From Alnus glutinosa (taxonomy: Eukaryota > Streptophyta > Magnoliopsida > Fagales > Betulaceae), in contig NC_084899.1 of NCBI RefSeq assembly GCF_958979055.1, forward strand, positions 6,421,001-6,485,000: a stretch of DNA of 64,000 nucleotides, in the 5' to 3' direction. Below are positions 45,862 to 58,059 of this stretch, in pieces. Under the pieces are notes generated by a model. It was not told where the DNA came from. It did not search any database and saw nothing but the letters and a program-made list of their open reading frames with translations. A program made the position numbers and the translations under genes. The stretch's first letter is position 1. The number at the start of each line of letters is the position of its first letter.

Positions 45862-46340
45862 GGGATAATTGCACCATTAGTTTTTGAGGTTAGTCTAAAT
45901 TACAAATCACTTCTTATGATACAAAAAGTTCATGGAGGGTCCTTGTAGTAAACTATAATTATGAAACACTCCCCAAACCTTTTTTTGGCCCACCAAGTTA
46001 ACAAATTTCGTTAGTTTGTCACATCACAAGCCACCCCCAGAGGTGGCCTACCCAATAGATGTGGCCTGGCCACCCCTTCACTATTTTCTATTTTTTTTTA
46101 AAAAAAAATAATTAATTAAATTTCAAGTTTTATATTTTTTATTTTATTGGACACGTGTCAATTTCTTATTGAGTATGACTTGGCAAACTAACGGATTCTG
46201 TTAACTTGGTGAACGAAAAACAGGTTTAGGGAATGATTCGTAATTATAAATTACCACAAAGATCATCCATGAACTTTTTGTATCACAGTGAGTGATTTGT
46301 AATTTAGGCCAACTCTATGGACTAATGGTGCAATTATCTC
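45862..46340. mobile_element. Mutator-like MITE with about 190-bp inverted repeats
   Basis: Arms start GGGATAATTGCACCATTAGT and end in the complement of GAGATAATTGCACCATTAGT. Pairing continues through AAATTACAAATCACT, ACAAAAAGTTCATGGA, CCAAGTTAACAAATTTCGTTAG and on. Flanks TTAATTTTA / TTAATTTTT (45853-45861, 46341-46349) form a 9-bp duplication with one mismatch. The short core has a GGCCAC-rich island (46028-46075). It ends about 410 bp before the MED17 start codon, inside or beside its promoter. Confidence 0.8.
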
Positions 46341-46540
46341 TTAATTTTTTTTAAAAAAAAAATAAATAAGTAGAATATGTTTGGGCCATATCCCAACTGT
46401 ATCCAATGATTGCATTTGTAGAGGAGTTTATGGAGGCAGGGCCCAATATAAGCAAAGCCCATACTTGGCCAAGATCTTGGGCTTGCCTTGTAATCTCCTC
46501 TGTATGGGCCTCGTTTCCAAACTGGGCCTTCACCTTCGAA

Positions 46541-46553
46541 CCGTATATTATAA
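46541..46553 (+). promoter_or_regulatory. TATA-like element of MED17 gene
   Basis: CGTATATTATAAATC lies about 200 bp before the start codon. Assigned by position only. Confidence 0.35.
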
Positions 46554-46753
46554 ATCGTAACGACCGAAAAAAACGTAAGTGTTTTCTTGACTATCTTGCC
46601 CACGTTGATCACACACATGGAAACCAACTCCCCACGTCAATTTCTTGATTCTCAGGGACAGATTGGTCTTTCAAGGTACCAAACTCGCTGAAGAGTGAAG
46701 CCCAACTGCGGGGTTTCTCCCCAAAAATTTTCCGGGAAATTCGCCGAGAGAAA

Positions 46754-48792
46754 ATGGACGGGAAACTGGAAGTCTCGCTGGACAAGCTTCCCGTCAAGCG
46801 CTTGGACGCCATTGAAGAAAACGGCTTCGAACGCTTCCCTTCGTACGGTTCTTTCTTTCCCTTGCTGAAACCCCCGTTTAGCTTTAGAGAAAATGTAGGA
46901 GAAGAAAATATAACCCAAAAAAAAAAAAAAAATTGTTTTGCTTAAGATTCAAAATATTACTTTGGTACTCCTTTTTCCTCAGTTTTCTTTGGCTACTAAA
47001 GAGAAGGATTAGGTGCATTATATTCTTCAGCTTTTGTAATTTGTTTGCATGTTTATTCTGTGATTTAGGTTATAAGATTAACCCTAAGGAACATAGTCGA
47101 GTAATGAAGTAGTTGAGTTTTGATAAAATTTTAATTCTTAGTTTTTTTCCACAGTATTCTCAGCTACCAAACGGAAGGTTTACTTTCTTTCTTTCTTTTT
47201 TGTATTTTACATAGAGATGTAGATTACGATGAGAAGCGGCTTTCGCTGATTCGGCGAATCGACTTTGCATGGGCGGTGGAGAAAGACGATAAGAAGAAGC
47301 AGAAGAAGAGCTCAAAGGAGAGCTCAGCGCCGTGGCAATGGCAGAGCATGGTGGAGAATTTGCAGTTGGCTCATCAGGAGCTCTCTGTCATTATGGATCT
47401 CATTAACACCGTGAGTTACGCATATTACATTTACAGTTGACTCTAGTTTCATATGGCGCTGTGAAGTTTATAGATAGTAGAGATAACTGTTAGGTTTCTG
47501 ATCATGTATAATTGAAGAAAGAATTTAGGGCTCAATCATGAGATGTAAAGTTCCAATTGTAAACAATCTGGTAACTTTGACGTGATTGACATTCTTTTGT
47601 TACATAGCAACCACGAGATGAGTGAATGCTAATGAACATGATGTTCATCTTAGTCAGTTTTTCAACACCACATTGGCGGTTGTTCGCAAATTTAAATTGT
47701 GTAGCAATTGCTTAACATGATAACTTTATAAAAACTTTAATGAGGGAACAAAGAAACTTTCCATCCTCAAACCAACTAAACAATTCTTATCATGAGAAAG
47801 CCAAAACCCAGGAAGGATCAAGTTGGGCAGCAAGTCTGCCATACCAATTTCACCCCCCACCCCGCGGCTGCAGGCAAAGTAATAAAAAATAAAAGTAAAA
47901 AGGGAAAATTACATAGCCATTGAACACATAGGTTCTATAAATAATAAATCATAAGATATACCAGAAACTGGAGATGATTGTTCAAGATGAACAGAAGACT
48001 TAATGGAAAAGCTTTATAATTTATCCCCACAATTTATTAACATTTCATTCAATTAAAGGAGGTGAAAGGGAAGAAATCCCTGTCACAAGGCATGTGATTC
48101 ATATCATGCTGTCTTCTAATGACATCAATAGCCATCTCTGTTGGATCAGTTGGTTGCAACTCTAACTTAACTCCATGTAGGTCTTCTTAAATTTTCGTTA
48201 TAAGTTTGCATAAATAATGTTGTTTCTATCTTAATGTACCAGGACATTGTCATTGAAAAGCATGTGGCATTGCTATAAACATAGCTGTTGACAGAGCCCA
48301 GTAGATCTTTTATTTGGGAAACTCTACAAAACCGAAGACTCAATAGGGCCTAAAAAACTATTTTGCTTTGTTGAACATATCACTTCTTTCTTTACCGCCC
48401 TCTGGGGAACGACAAATGTTACAAACTTAAAATTCAATGCTGTCGTTTATTTTTTCCTTTCATTGTCTTTGCAACTAAATGGACGGTTGGGATTTTAGAT
48501 TTTACAATCAAAGCCCAATCAACGCCACAAAGTAAAAAGCTTCAGATAACTTTTTGGCTTGATGTTATGGACGCACAAGCATTGTGAGCAATACTCAATG
48601 GAAAAAGAATTTACTAATCATCACAGATGAATGTGGACTTGTTTTGTATGTGTAATTTGTTTTTATATTAACGTGTAGGTGGAAGCCAATGATGCAGTAA
48701 CAGTGGCCAGTATGACCAGGCCAAAGCCATTGCCAAATGAAATCCTGTCTGACCTTTCTGTATCTGCAGCAACCAAGTTACAATGCTTCCGG

Positions 48793-48830
<38 letters not shown>

Positions 48831-51243
48831 ATGTCTTACTTCCTATCCTTCCAATTCATGTAAATGTTCCGATTTAATTTTGTCCATAGTCACTGATGTA
48901 GGATTTGGGAACAGTTGCTCTCCAACGAAATGATGTGTGAAGAAACTGCTTGTTCATCTTGATCTTGTCTCAGATAATTGTTGAAAATCTCTTATTTGTT
49001 TTTTGTTTCCGATGCAGCATCTTGGTAAATATTTTAAGCAGTCTGCCAAAACTTTGGAACAGCAAGTTACTAGGGAAGCAAGATTTTATGGTGCTCTAAT
49101 CAGGTGGCTCTGTCTCATTTACTTTATTAAATAATTACACTACGTTGCTTTAAAATCACACTGCGGGAAAGTTGTAAACACAAGTTGGAGATAACTGGAG
49201 TTATAACTATTTTTCCTTGTTTAGCTTGCAGTTATAGGGTTACCAAAAAAAAAGCTTGCTGTTATAGGCTAGCAATACATGATTTTGAAGGATTTGAGAT
49301 CCCATCTCTTTCTCTCTGTGCACACTCACAGAATGAATATATTGCTATAACATAGTGCCACGATAAAAGATCTTTTCTCAATTTACTCATTCCTATAAAT
49401 GTGTTGAAAATGCCTATCCCGTGTAAGCTTAGTTCTGCTACAACATCCCCTGCCTTGTTTCCTGACAAGCGGATAGATTGCAGCAAAACTGGAAAGTTAA
49501 ACGGCAGCGTGGGGCAGCTTCAGCTCCTGGAAGTGAAGGCTTCACAATTGATCTGTTTGACAATTCACTCTATGATCCAGCAGCTGTATTTCGTCCATCA
49601 TCTTTATCTACTGTTCGTCTTGACCATGACTCAGCTGGCATGCTTTCAATAAATTTACCTCCAAATTCACGCCGCTCTATTCAATTTAGCTTTCTTGGTC
49701 AACACTCAGATGATACTGTGAAGGAACCCTATAAAATCAAAACCTATCCCTCAGTGGACAATCACTCTAGAGAAAGTGAGAAAGAATCCATAAGTGATGA
49801 TGAGTATGTTAAAGAAACACATTCGCTCATTCGCGAAGTTCATCGAGCAATCTTTGATGAGCAGGTTTTTTCTTTTCCCATACATCATTTATTTTGTATT
49901 TCATTCATCTTCTTTGTACTGTTGTTTACCCCCTGGTTCTTGTGGTCCAGGTGTTTGATTTGGTCAATCGTGAAGCATCTAACCCATCTTTAGGAGTTAA
50001 TGTGACTGGTATACGAGAAAATTATTTGCAATTGAGCTTAGGTCAAGGAACCTGTGTGTTCGTATCACTAGCTCCATCTAGTCAAGGAGATCAAATGGTT
50101 GAAAGTTTAAGCTCCCAGAATATAGAAAATGCAATTTTACCCTTGGACACATTGGATGGAGTGAAGTTACCAGAGGAAGAACAAGATACCCCTAGGAAAA
50201 AGTGGGGGTTTCCCAATTGTATTAGCTATGAAATATACCTACAACAGATTTTCCATGAGCACGTTTTCATGAAAGCAAAGGATAGACCCGTTTACACTGG
50301 TGCGCGAGGATCTGGTCAAGGGGCAAAGGATGGGCCCAGCCTTCTGGGTCATTTCTGTATGTCACTGGATCATAGAATCTTTTCCAACAAAGTTCTTATG
50401 GAGCTGGAAAATGTGGTATGGACGTATTCCTCATTTGACATGTATAAAACACAATCTTTGATTTTATATGATTGGACATATTTCTCAGTAAATTTTAGTT
50501 GATATCTGTAGGTTTGCAGGGTCCCTTATCTCCATTTGTTATGTAATCCAACTTGGCTTTCTCGGTCATCCTCATGGACAGTCTTCATGAAGGTTCCTCA
50601 GTCCATTCTTCATGCAGGTTGCCAAGCCTCTCCATCAACCCACCGTCGTATGAGGAATGTCATTAAGTCAGAGTTCCGGACTAAGATAGTGGTGAATGAT
50701 GATTGCATCAACGTAGAAGGGGAAGGTGCTCCTAATGTTGTTGGCCTGTTCAAAGGGAATTCAGGGGAAATTTCTTCTATGAACAGATATGACTGTGACT
50801 TGGCAGATCTTCCTTCGATAATTCTGCAACAGGTAGACTTTTCATGATAGAGTAGGTGCAGAATAGACCTTGCAATTCTTTTGCGATGTTGAAACAATGT
50901 TGTATTTTTGAAACAGGCTGCAAGCCAAGTTATTGGCTGGCTTCATGAGGAAGCTCTTTTGGTGGGAATAAAGGTAAACCGAGACTTCCTATGCTTGTCC
51001 TTTGAGCTGGAGCAGGGCGAAACACTTAGCCTGGTGGCTCATGTGGACCCTGAAGATACTCAAGGATGCATCTCCTGGTGGTTGCTTATGGAGGATGGTT
51101 TCGCTGAGGAGCGAAAACTTCATATGGACATTTCTGATGGTGCATCAGAATATAGGAAGTTCTTAGGCCATTTGTCGCTGGATGTGTTATATTCAACCCT
51201 GATGGACTTGGTGAGCTTGTGCAGTGGAGGTGGTAGCCAATGA
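46754..51243 (+). CDS. MED17: Mediator complex subunit 17 (MED17)
   Basis: Eight exons: 46754-46842, 47215-47410, 48679-48792, 49018-49103, 49477-49864, 49951-50415, 50512-50832 and 50917-51243. All introns are GT-AG and phases are consistent, giving 661 aa, close to the Arabidopsis protein (At5g20170). Landmarks in order: DGKLEVSLDKLPVKRLDAIE (start), DFAWAVEKDDKKK, WQSMVENLQLAHQELSVIMD, RPKPLPNEILSDL, EARFYGALIRLQQNWKVKRQ, EGFTIDLFDNSLYDP, HDSAGMLSINLP, SYEIYLQQIFHEH, SSSWTVFMKVP, DLPSIILQQAASQVIGWLHEEA and GCISWWLLMEDG. MED17 is the scaffold of the Mediator head module that links transcription factors to RNA polymerase II; in plants it is also needed for small-RNA biogenesis. The gene appears intact. 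Intron 3 begins with a CT microsatellite, and a Mutator-like MITE lies in the promoter region. Confidence 0.96.
48796..48829. repeat. (CT)n microsatellite at MED17 intron 3 donor
   Basis: A CT run of 34 bp starting three bases after the GT of the exon 3 donor (CGG/GTACTCTCTC). The tract length may vary between alleles without touching the GT itself. Confidence 0.95.
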
Positions 51244-53267
51244 CCTACGAATACCATTATCATATCCTTTCTTTTGTTGGCCTTTTTAGGTAGATGTTGC
51301 ATGTAATCTCTCAGCCTTAAATTTTTTTATCAATTTCAAAGTTACTCGTTTTCTCGCATTTGCTAGGTAATTATTTTACGGACATAGTTTTCTTCCATCC
51401 AAACTGGGTTAGAAGAACTTTTTCCAACATATTCTTTAAAAAGCATGTGAAAAGCACATGCTTTTTAAATAGTAATGACAAAGTTGGAAGAAATTCTATT
51501 AGAATATTTAAAAAACATATGCATTTCACACATGGGTTGAAGGAAGTTTCTTCAACCGAATTTGGAGGAAATCTATTTCCTTATTTGACTGGACAGGTGA
51601 GTAGGTGATTCAGAAGATAAAAATACATAATTTAATTAAATAGATTATTGCATAAGAAAATTCCCTAAGACGACAAACGGATATTTGTTGGAACAACTGG
51701 TTGTATTAAAACTTAGCTCAAAAAGAATCCTTCTTGGAAATATCATCAGGAAAGGTCACTTTCATTTGAATTAATATCAATTACAAACACCAATGGGATG
51801 CTGAATTCGTGGGTATTGAAGCTGACCTGTAGCTCTAGATGATAAACAACTCCAGTGATGCAATTGCGTGCGCATAATGGTCCAAGACGTGCTTCTTCTT
51901 TTCTTTTTATCCTTTTTTTTTTTCTCTTTTTTCTAATCATATGATTAATTCGGTTCAGATGCTAAAATTCTGGCAATATGTGCTTTTGAAGGCATGATTA
52001 TCATCTTCATCAATGCTTTCAATCTCCTCAACGTCGTTGTTATATAATGCTTTTGGTGATTGTCATCCCACCCCCTTGAAAAGGCAACCTTTCCCTTTAT
52101 TTTGGAAGCTTGAGCTGGAAGTTATCTACCCCCAGGCGGCCAGGCCCATTTGAGTGGTGAGCAAGCACTGTTCATATCCACAAAATTGCGTGCTTGCTAA
52201 GCACTAATAGCCGTTGTAGAAAAGTAAAAAACCAAACCAAACCAAACCAAAAAAAAAAAAAAAAAAAGTACAAAAGAAATTTACAAAAATAAAATAAAAT
52301 AAAATAAAAATGGTAATATATTATTATTAAAAAAAGAAGATTCTAAATTCTAATAATCCTACATTCTTTGCACGAAAGGAATAGCTTGCACACTTGGGGG
52401 AGTGTCTAAAGGTTTGTAGATGATTGAACATTCTGTCACACAGATCCCTCTCGTCAACCAGACAACCTACAAGCATATACACGCGGACACACACATACAC
52501 ACTCCTGACCAAACGACCATAATACCCTTTTTGGATTTCAACTATTACACTTCTTGTTTTCTAATTCCTACTTGTACTTCTCTGTATTGATGACTGGAAT
52601 TGAAGAAGCCCAAGGGATTGCTGTGTGGGAATCGAAGAGATGCTGATATCGGAATGTGGCTTGGAAGAATCAGAGGCATTCACTTTGGAGCGGACTACGC
52701 GAGGCGCTGAACGGGTTTGCTTGTGGAAATCTCGTTCTCGGTCTTTGATTCTGTGTGTTTAATAAATTCGTGATAAGGGTTTAGCAAAATATCGGATTTT
52801 GGATTTGGGTTTTGTTGATTCCCGGGTTTTTTTTTATTCCATTGTTTTGTTTTTTGTTTCAATGAGTATGTGGGTTTTTGATTTGAGGTGATATACGGAA
52901 ATCGGTGATTAGAGACGTGTGGTTTATTGCACCTATTGTCGTTTGTGCATTCAATTCTCGGAGATTATAGCAGATTTCAAACCTATTTTTTGGTGATGTT
53001 GGTTCGAGTTTAAGAGTGATGAAGTGGTACAAATATTTGTTAGATTCTTTTTGGAATTGAATTCATTAGTGGATTGTGGTACTGGAGAGGTTTTGTTGAT
53101 ACTGCAGCGAGATTGTTGTTTTACGAGTTGTGAGTTCGGTTATCTTCTACTAGGTTCCTGGAGAATTGTTTCATCTCTTAGTCTGGGGATTGGAGTGATT
53201 TTGTTGATTCCAGGGGGCAGACTCTTGTGTTGCATGTTGTTTGTTTGGTTGTCATTTGAGTGTCATT
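51244..53267. other. MED17 3' UTR, intergenic gap and long leader of the TMEM128-like gene
   Basis: No further coding gene is supported. A stretch from about 52580 to 53267 is less AT-rich (GATTGCTGTGTGGGAATCG and onward) and reads like a long 5' leader, perhaps with a leader intron. A-rich and AAAAT-type tandem tracts lie at 52220-52310. Open stretches here lack conserved content. Confidence 0.5.
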
Positions 53268-55657
53268 ATGTCGGGTGGGACGCCGGTTGGCGGCGGATAT
53301 ATGAGGCAGAGGCACAGCCAGGGGTATGCATCAAGTGGTGATGACCTTGAGGATGACGCATGCTCGAGGTCACGTCCTACATCACCTGCAAGTGTGAGAA
53401 GACGGACGTGGATTGAGATTTTGGAGAATTTGCTTTGGCTTGCTTCGGCAGCTTTCATTATATACTATGGTGATCGCCACTCCAATTTGATATATCTCCT
53501 GTGGCATGATGAGCGAATCAGAAGGTAAAAAATTTGCCTATTCTTTTGTGAAATTTGAGTACATATTAATTTTTTGTTTATTTGATGGAATTAGTATCTT
53601 TTGGTCTGTCATATTCATTGAATGTCATTGTTTTATTGCGTAAAAGTCTATAAATTTCATTGTGGTTTGGTGTGATTCTTTCCCTTAGCTTCCAGATTCA
53701 TTTGATGCATAATTGACCAATTCTTAGGCCAAGGCAACAAGACTCAATAATTATATAAGCATCTTGAAAGTCATATTTAGATCATAAGGTTCTATTTGGT
53801 TATTAAAATGCCTTACAGGTTGTTCTTTGGGTTGGTGATGGAGTAGACAGTATGTATGTATAGAAGTCTTCTCTATATCATTATTTCTTCATTTTTTAAC
53901 ATATTTCCAAATTTTATATTGTAGTACTGTGGCTCTAATTTGATTTTGAAGTCTACTTTATATCAGAAGTATTTGCCATATTATATCTGTGGCAAGAAAT
54001 AACAAGAAATAGGATTTGATAGTTTTAGGGAATGAAAAAAAAAACGCTAATACAATTCCTTCCTCAGCAGCATGGACTATTATATTACTGGGTCTGGTAA
54101 TTTAGTCTCTGCATAATTGCAATATTCATAATAACTTGGTCATATAACTCTAGACAAGTGAGTCCCAATGATTGGAGCACTGTTAACTTTATTCAAAGTG
54201 AAGTTTTGACATTGGTAAGGTTACCTAAGCACCTATTTTATACGTGCATACAATTACATGAATTCATGTTTTCTTGAAGTTATTTTGTTATGTTCAGTCA
54301 ATAGCTATGTTAGGATTATGCCTAGGGACTTGTTCAAAACCTCCAAGATTATTGGGGCCTCCACTGTAAATTTAAAAAATGAGGCACTTTTAGGGTTCAT
54401 AACAGGTCAAGATGCATTGCTGAAGTTTGCAATTATGCAGTAACAAAAATTATGGATACTCTTAGGGAACTTAGACTTCAAAATTATTAGGTTCATACAA
54501 TTTGTGTAGTGTATTTCAAAAAAAAAAAAAAAAAAATTATGTAGTGTATTTCTTTACTTGTTCTGTTTTTGTTTCCCTAACTATGTTCATGCTAGCATCT
54601 TTCTCCACTATTAATTTGAATGATTTTGCAATTTTTATTTGTTTTTTTAGAATAAATGGTGGGCTCCTGAGACTTAGATCTCATGCCCCAATGGTTGAAA
54701 GCACAGACATTCCCGATATGTTTACTGGATTGAGATGGTATGTATGTGTGTGTGTGTGTGTTTTGGACAAATGATAGAATAACCTACAATTGCATAAGTA
54801 CTCTCCCATAATGGGTTGAAGCCGACACCTTGCCTTTGAAAGGAGAAATACCATTAGGCTATAAGGCCATTAGTGGGATAGTAGTATTCTGTAAATAAGC
54901 ATTAGATCTGATAACCAATGGAATGCGAGCAGACACTCCCAATACTTTTACTGGGTGTAGATAGTGCGTGCATGCGTGTGTGTTGGACAAATGATGGAGA
55001 ACTGCATAAGTACCTTCCAATAGCGGGTTGAAGCCCACACCTCTGTCTATGAAAGGAGAAGTACCATCAGGCTATAAGGCTATAAGGTCATTTATTAATG
55101 AGCATGGTTCAGATTTTTTATTTATTTTTTATTTTTAGTCTGCAATCTTATATATTATAATTCTCTTGCAGAATGCCTTTGTACCTTGGGATGGTGGGTC
55201 TTGGTTTGAATGCTCTCATCTTCTTTTATTCAAGTATGTCAGTTGGGAGTGTCAGGAGGTTTGATGAGAAATGGGAACTGACAAGTATATCTGCTTTGCC
55301 ATTCGTTACCCTTCTTGGACTTGTCTCCTTTTGCTTGTAAGAGGAACCATCATGCTTAATATTTTTAAACTTATCGCATGATGTGCTTAAAATTACCCCT
55401 GTTTTGCTGAGTCTTTCTCTTGTAGGTTCTCTTTTGCTTTATGGCCAATATGGAGTTTCCTGACTCTTCCTCTTCTGGTATATCTCACATGCTTTTGGGT
55501 TTGTAATGCCTTGTTGTGCAATATTTTACATGTGGCAACTGTCTAACTACTCTTCTCATTGCTGCAGTTTACACTGTTTATGGCTTGCATGGTTACATTT
55601 CCCTACATTTTGATTGGGACATTCAGGCCTCAAGATGATATCTTACGTACAGATTAA
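53268..55657 (+). CDS. TMEM128-like small membrane protein
   Basis: Four exons: 53268-53524, 55172-55336, 55426-55477 and 55568-55657, giving 187 aa with matching phases (2, 2, 0). The N-terminus is hydrophilic and Ser/Arg-rich (MSGGTPVGGGYMRQRHSQ, then SRSRPTSPASVRRR). Four hydrophobic segments follow: LENLLWLASAAFIIYYG, LGMVGLGLNALIFFYSSM, ALPFVTLLGLVSFCLFSFAL with WSFLTLPLL, and FMACMVTFPYILIGTF. Conserved blocks are YYGDRHSNLIYLLWHDERI and DEKWELTS. The layout and these blocks match the TMEM128 family, a four-pass ER-type protein of unknown biochemical role, present as a single small gene in plants. Intron 1 is 1.65 kb and carries a tandem repeat. The start at 53268 fits the family length; an upstream in-frame ATG at 53241 would add nine unlikely residues. 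Confidence 0.85.
54650..55085 (+). repeat. Two diverged tandem units in intron 1 of the TMEM128-like gene
   Basis: Units at about 54680-54870 and 54918-55085 share GCAGACAYTCCC, TTTACTGG, a (GT)n tract, TTGGACAAATGAT, GCATAAGTAC, GGGTTGAAGCC, CACACC/GACACC and GAAAGGAGAAATACCAT then AGGCTATAAGG. Non-coding, unclassified family. Confidence 0.75.
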
Positions 55658-57119
55658 GCCTCCTGGGATGCAAGCAAGAAACAATACTGACATAGATGAA
55701 GAGTTGCTAACTGAAATTTGGGACGTTGGTAGCAGGGCCTATAGATTGAAGTTTTGTCTTCCTTTCTGATTTTGGCCATTTTGGTGCTAATGATGGTAAA
55801 GTTGATTGTTTTTTAATCAGTCGGCTTTTATTTTACCTATCAACGTTACCTTGATGATTGATACACACTGATGATATAGTCTCACGTCAATTTCTTTTGT
55901 ATACCCAGAACTAAAGGTCTCATTGAAATGAAATTAGTTTTGTATTGATTAGATGCCAGTGAGTCATGCTATAGTCACATCTTTGGGATAATTATTCATT
56001 TGGTACCTAGTCAAATCTTTGTCATCTGATGCTTTTCTTTATTCAGAATGCATCTTCGGAATGGGCACTTGCGATATCATTTTTGTTATATAATTGAGTT
56101 TGCATCATTTTCTGGTCAATCACTTGATTTTCTTTTTCTTATCCCTGAATAAGTTGTTTCACTTGTTAGGGTACTGTAGTTTTACATTATTTTCACCTTT
56201 GTAGAACTATTTGCCCAAACTTTATAGCCTTAATGACATAACCCCTGTTTAGATGTTAAAGAGTTCACTCCATTGAATATTGAAGAAATAGAAGGTAAGT
56301 ATTTCTTGATCTCTATTTGAGTACAGCTGCTTGAAGCACCCTCAATCTATGCTTTGCGGTTCCCTTCTTCTGGGAAGATTGACAACCTGTCTGGTATTGC
56401 TGTTGTGAATTTGTCTCTGACATGAACACGCATTTCAGCAACGTGTACAGATTTTCCTTGGTAGCTTTCAACGGCGGCATAGATTGATAGACTGGAATTT
56501 GATTTGCATTACACAACCACAATCTTCTACGATTTTCTGAGTAGGCTGCTTTCTATGATTTATATCTGCAATTTTTCTTGTTTATGTGGTTTACCAATGC
56601 AATTGTGTGCATGAGAAAGCTAATGTGAACCCCACTGCTTGACTTTCTTAATCCTCAAGAGGACCTCAACCATGCCTTGTCCCCTAAGTTGGGATAGACA
56701 TCTTTCAACATCCCCCATTCTCCAAAAAGGAAAAGTAGCCTAATCATTCTAATCTTAGTGCTCAGAATAATTTGTGAGTTTGCATGAAATCATTGTGACA
56801 CACTGAATTTCTGATGCCATAGACTGTTTAAGATGCTGTCCTCTTATTGAATATGCAGAGCATAAAGTGACTGTGACTAATTACGCCGCACATTTTAACC
56901 TGTTTGTTTATCCCAAAACTCTTGTTTTGTCGAGTACAGTGTTGAAATGGAAGTAGAGGATTTTGATGACTTCCAAGCAAAGAGATAACATTGAATTTAG
57001 CTAGGCAGCAGCCCTTTTGAAGGATGCACATGGCCTTACGTGAGCTAGTGTTCTTAAATTTTCTAAATCATGAATAAGTTAAACATTAATCGACAAATTC
57101 AGTCAGCAATGCCATTACA
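55658..57119. other. 3' UTR of the TMEM128-like gene and intergenic DNA
   Basis: Moderately AT-rich with no coding gene supported. Short open frames on minus near 56313 and 56828 have no recognisable content. Confidence 0.55.
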
Positions 57120-57330
57120 TCAATCAATTCAAGCATATCTTCACTACAAAAGGTGTAAATGACTTTCGAAAAAGCGAGCATTAACCACATTTGCATTCAT
57201 ATTGAGAAGATGAGTAGTTCACATAAAGTGTAAGTTATTTATAAGAGATGTTCACGTGCGTTCAGTCCCACATCGCTTCCTTGCTAAGCGAAACCGAGTT
57301 TTTTCTTTTAAGTCGTTACAAAAAGACTCG
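57120..57330 (-). repeat. Fragment of the TGTAACGACTC repeat family
   Basis: On minus it reads TTGTAACGACTTAAAAG, then AACCACATTTG-like sequence after AGCGATGTGGGACTGAACG, and CTCTTATAAATAACTTACACT. It aligns in order, with gaps, to 36307-36521. Confidence 0.5.
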
Positions 57331-58053
57331 CGTATTCTTTATTTTTCTGCAGAAAAAGAGTTACTATAATATTTCTGTTGGCTTCCTTTTAATGGTATAA
57401 TAGAGGTACACAAGGAAGGTCAAGCAGTTCAGGTAGAAACCAATTGTAAATGAATATAATTAACATAATATTCTACTCCCAATCTGCCTAAAACTTTGGT
57501 AACTTGTGGAAAAAGATAATGTCAATTTCAATTAGCCTCAAATGAAGTGTCCTGCTGGGGTGTTTTGAATCATTGTTCAAATGGGAACAAAAAAGAAAAT
57601 GTCTGAGCATGACACTGATTCTTAAAGATAATATAATAATCAGACAAAAGAGTTTAGACAGATGGTTAGGGATGACTTTTTGTTGAAGATCTAACGTGAG
57701 GGATGGGTTCAAACTTCAAAGATGTAAGAGGTTTTCCAAATCTTGGAAAATATAACCTTTTTTTTTTTTTTTTTTTTTTTTGGTGGATGCCACTTGTTTC
57801 AAAGATTAAGACGTCGATAGAAATTTAGGTTAAATATTATTTAGCACTAGTCTTTTCAATTAACAGTCATTTTTTATAAAGCACTACAAATTAACAAGTG
57901 TCATATTTTGACCTTTTAAATTGTCAATTTGTTACAACTTAACTCCATCCGTTAGTCTTGACCGTTATGTTGGACAAAAAATCAATTTTGACCAAAATCT
58001 AATAAAAATACACTTATTTTGACCATTGAAAAACCAAAATTGCCCTTTATATT
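57331..58053. other. Intergenic, no gene seen
   Basis: Contains a T tract (57760-57781) and no coding signal. Confidence 0.5.
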
Positions 58054-58059
58054 TATTAA

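Noticed and set aside
53024-53341. 105-codon open frame overlapping exon 1 of the TMEM128-like gene
   Set aside because: It is in a different frame from the conserved product and lies mainly in the leader.
54651-54737. Extra exon of the TMEM128-like gene
   Set aside because: Including it creates a stop at the next junction, while skipping it gives perfect phase and a family-length protein. It is also half of a tandem repeat. Kept only as a possible poison exon.
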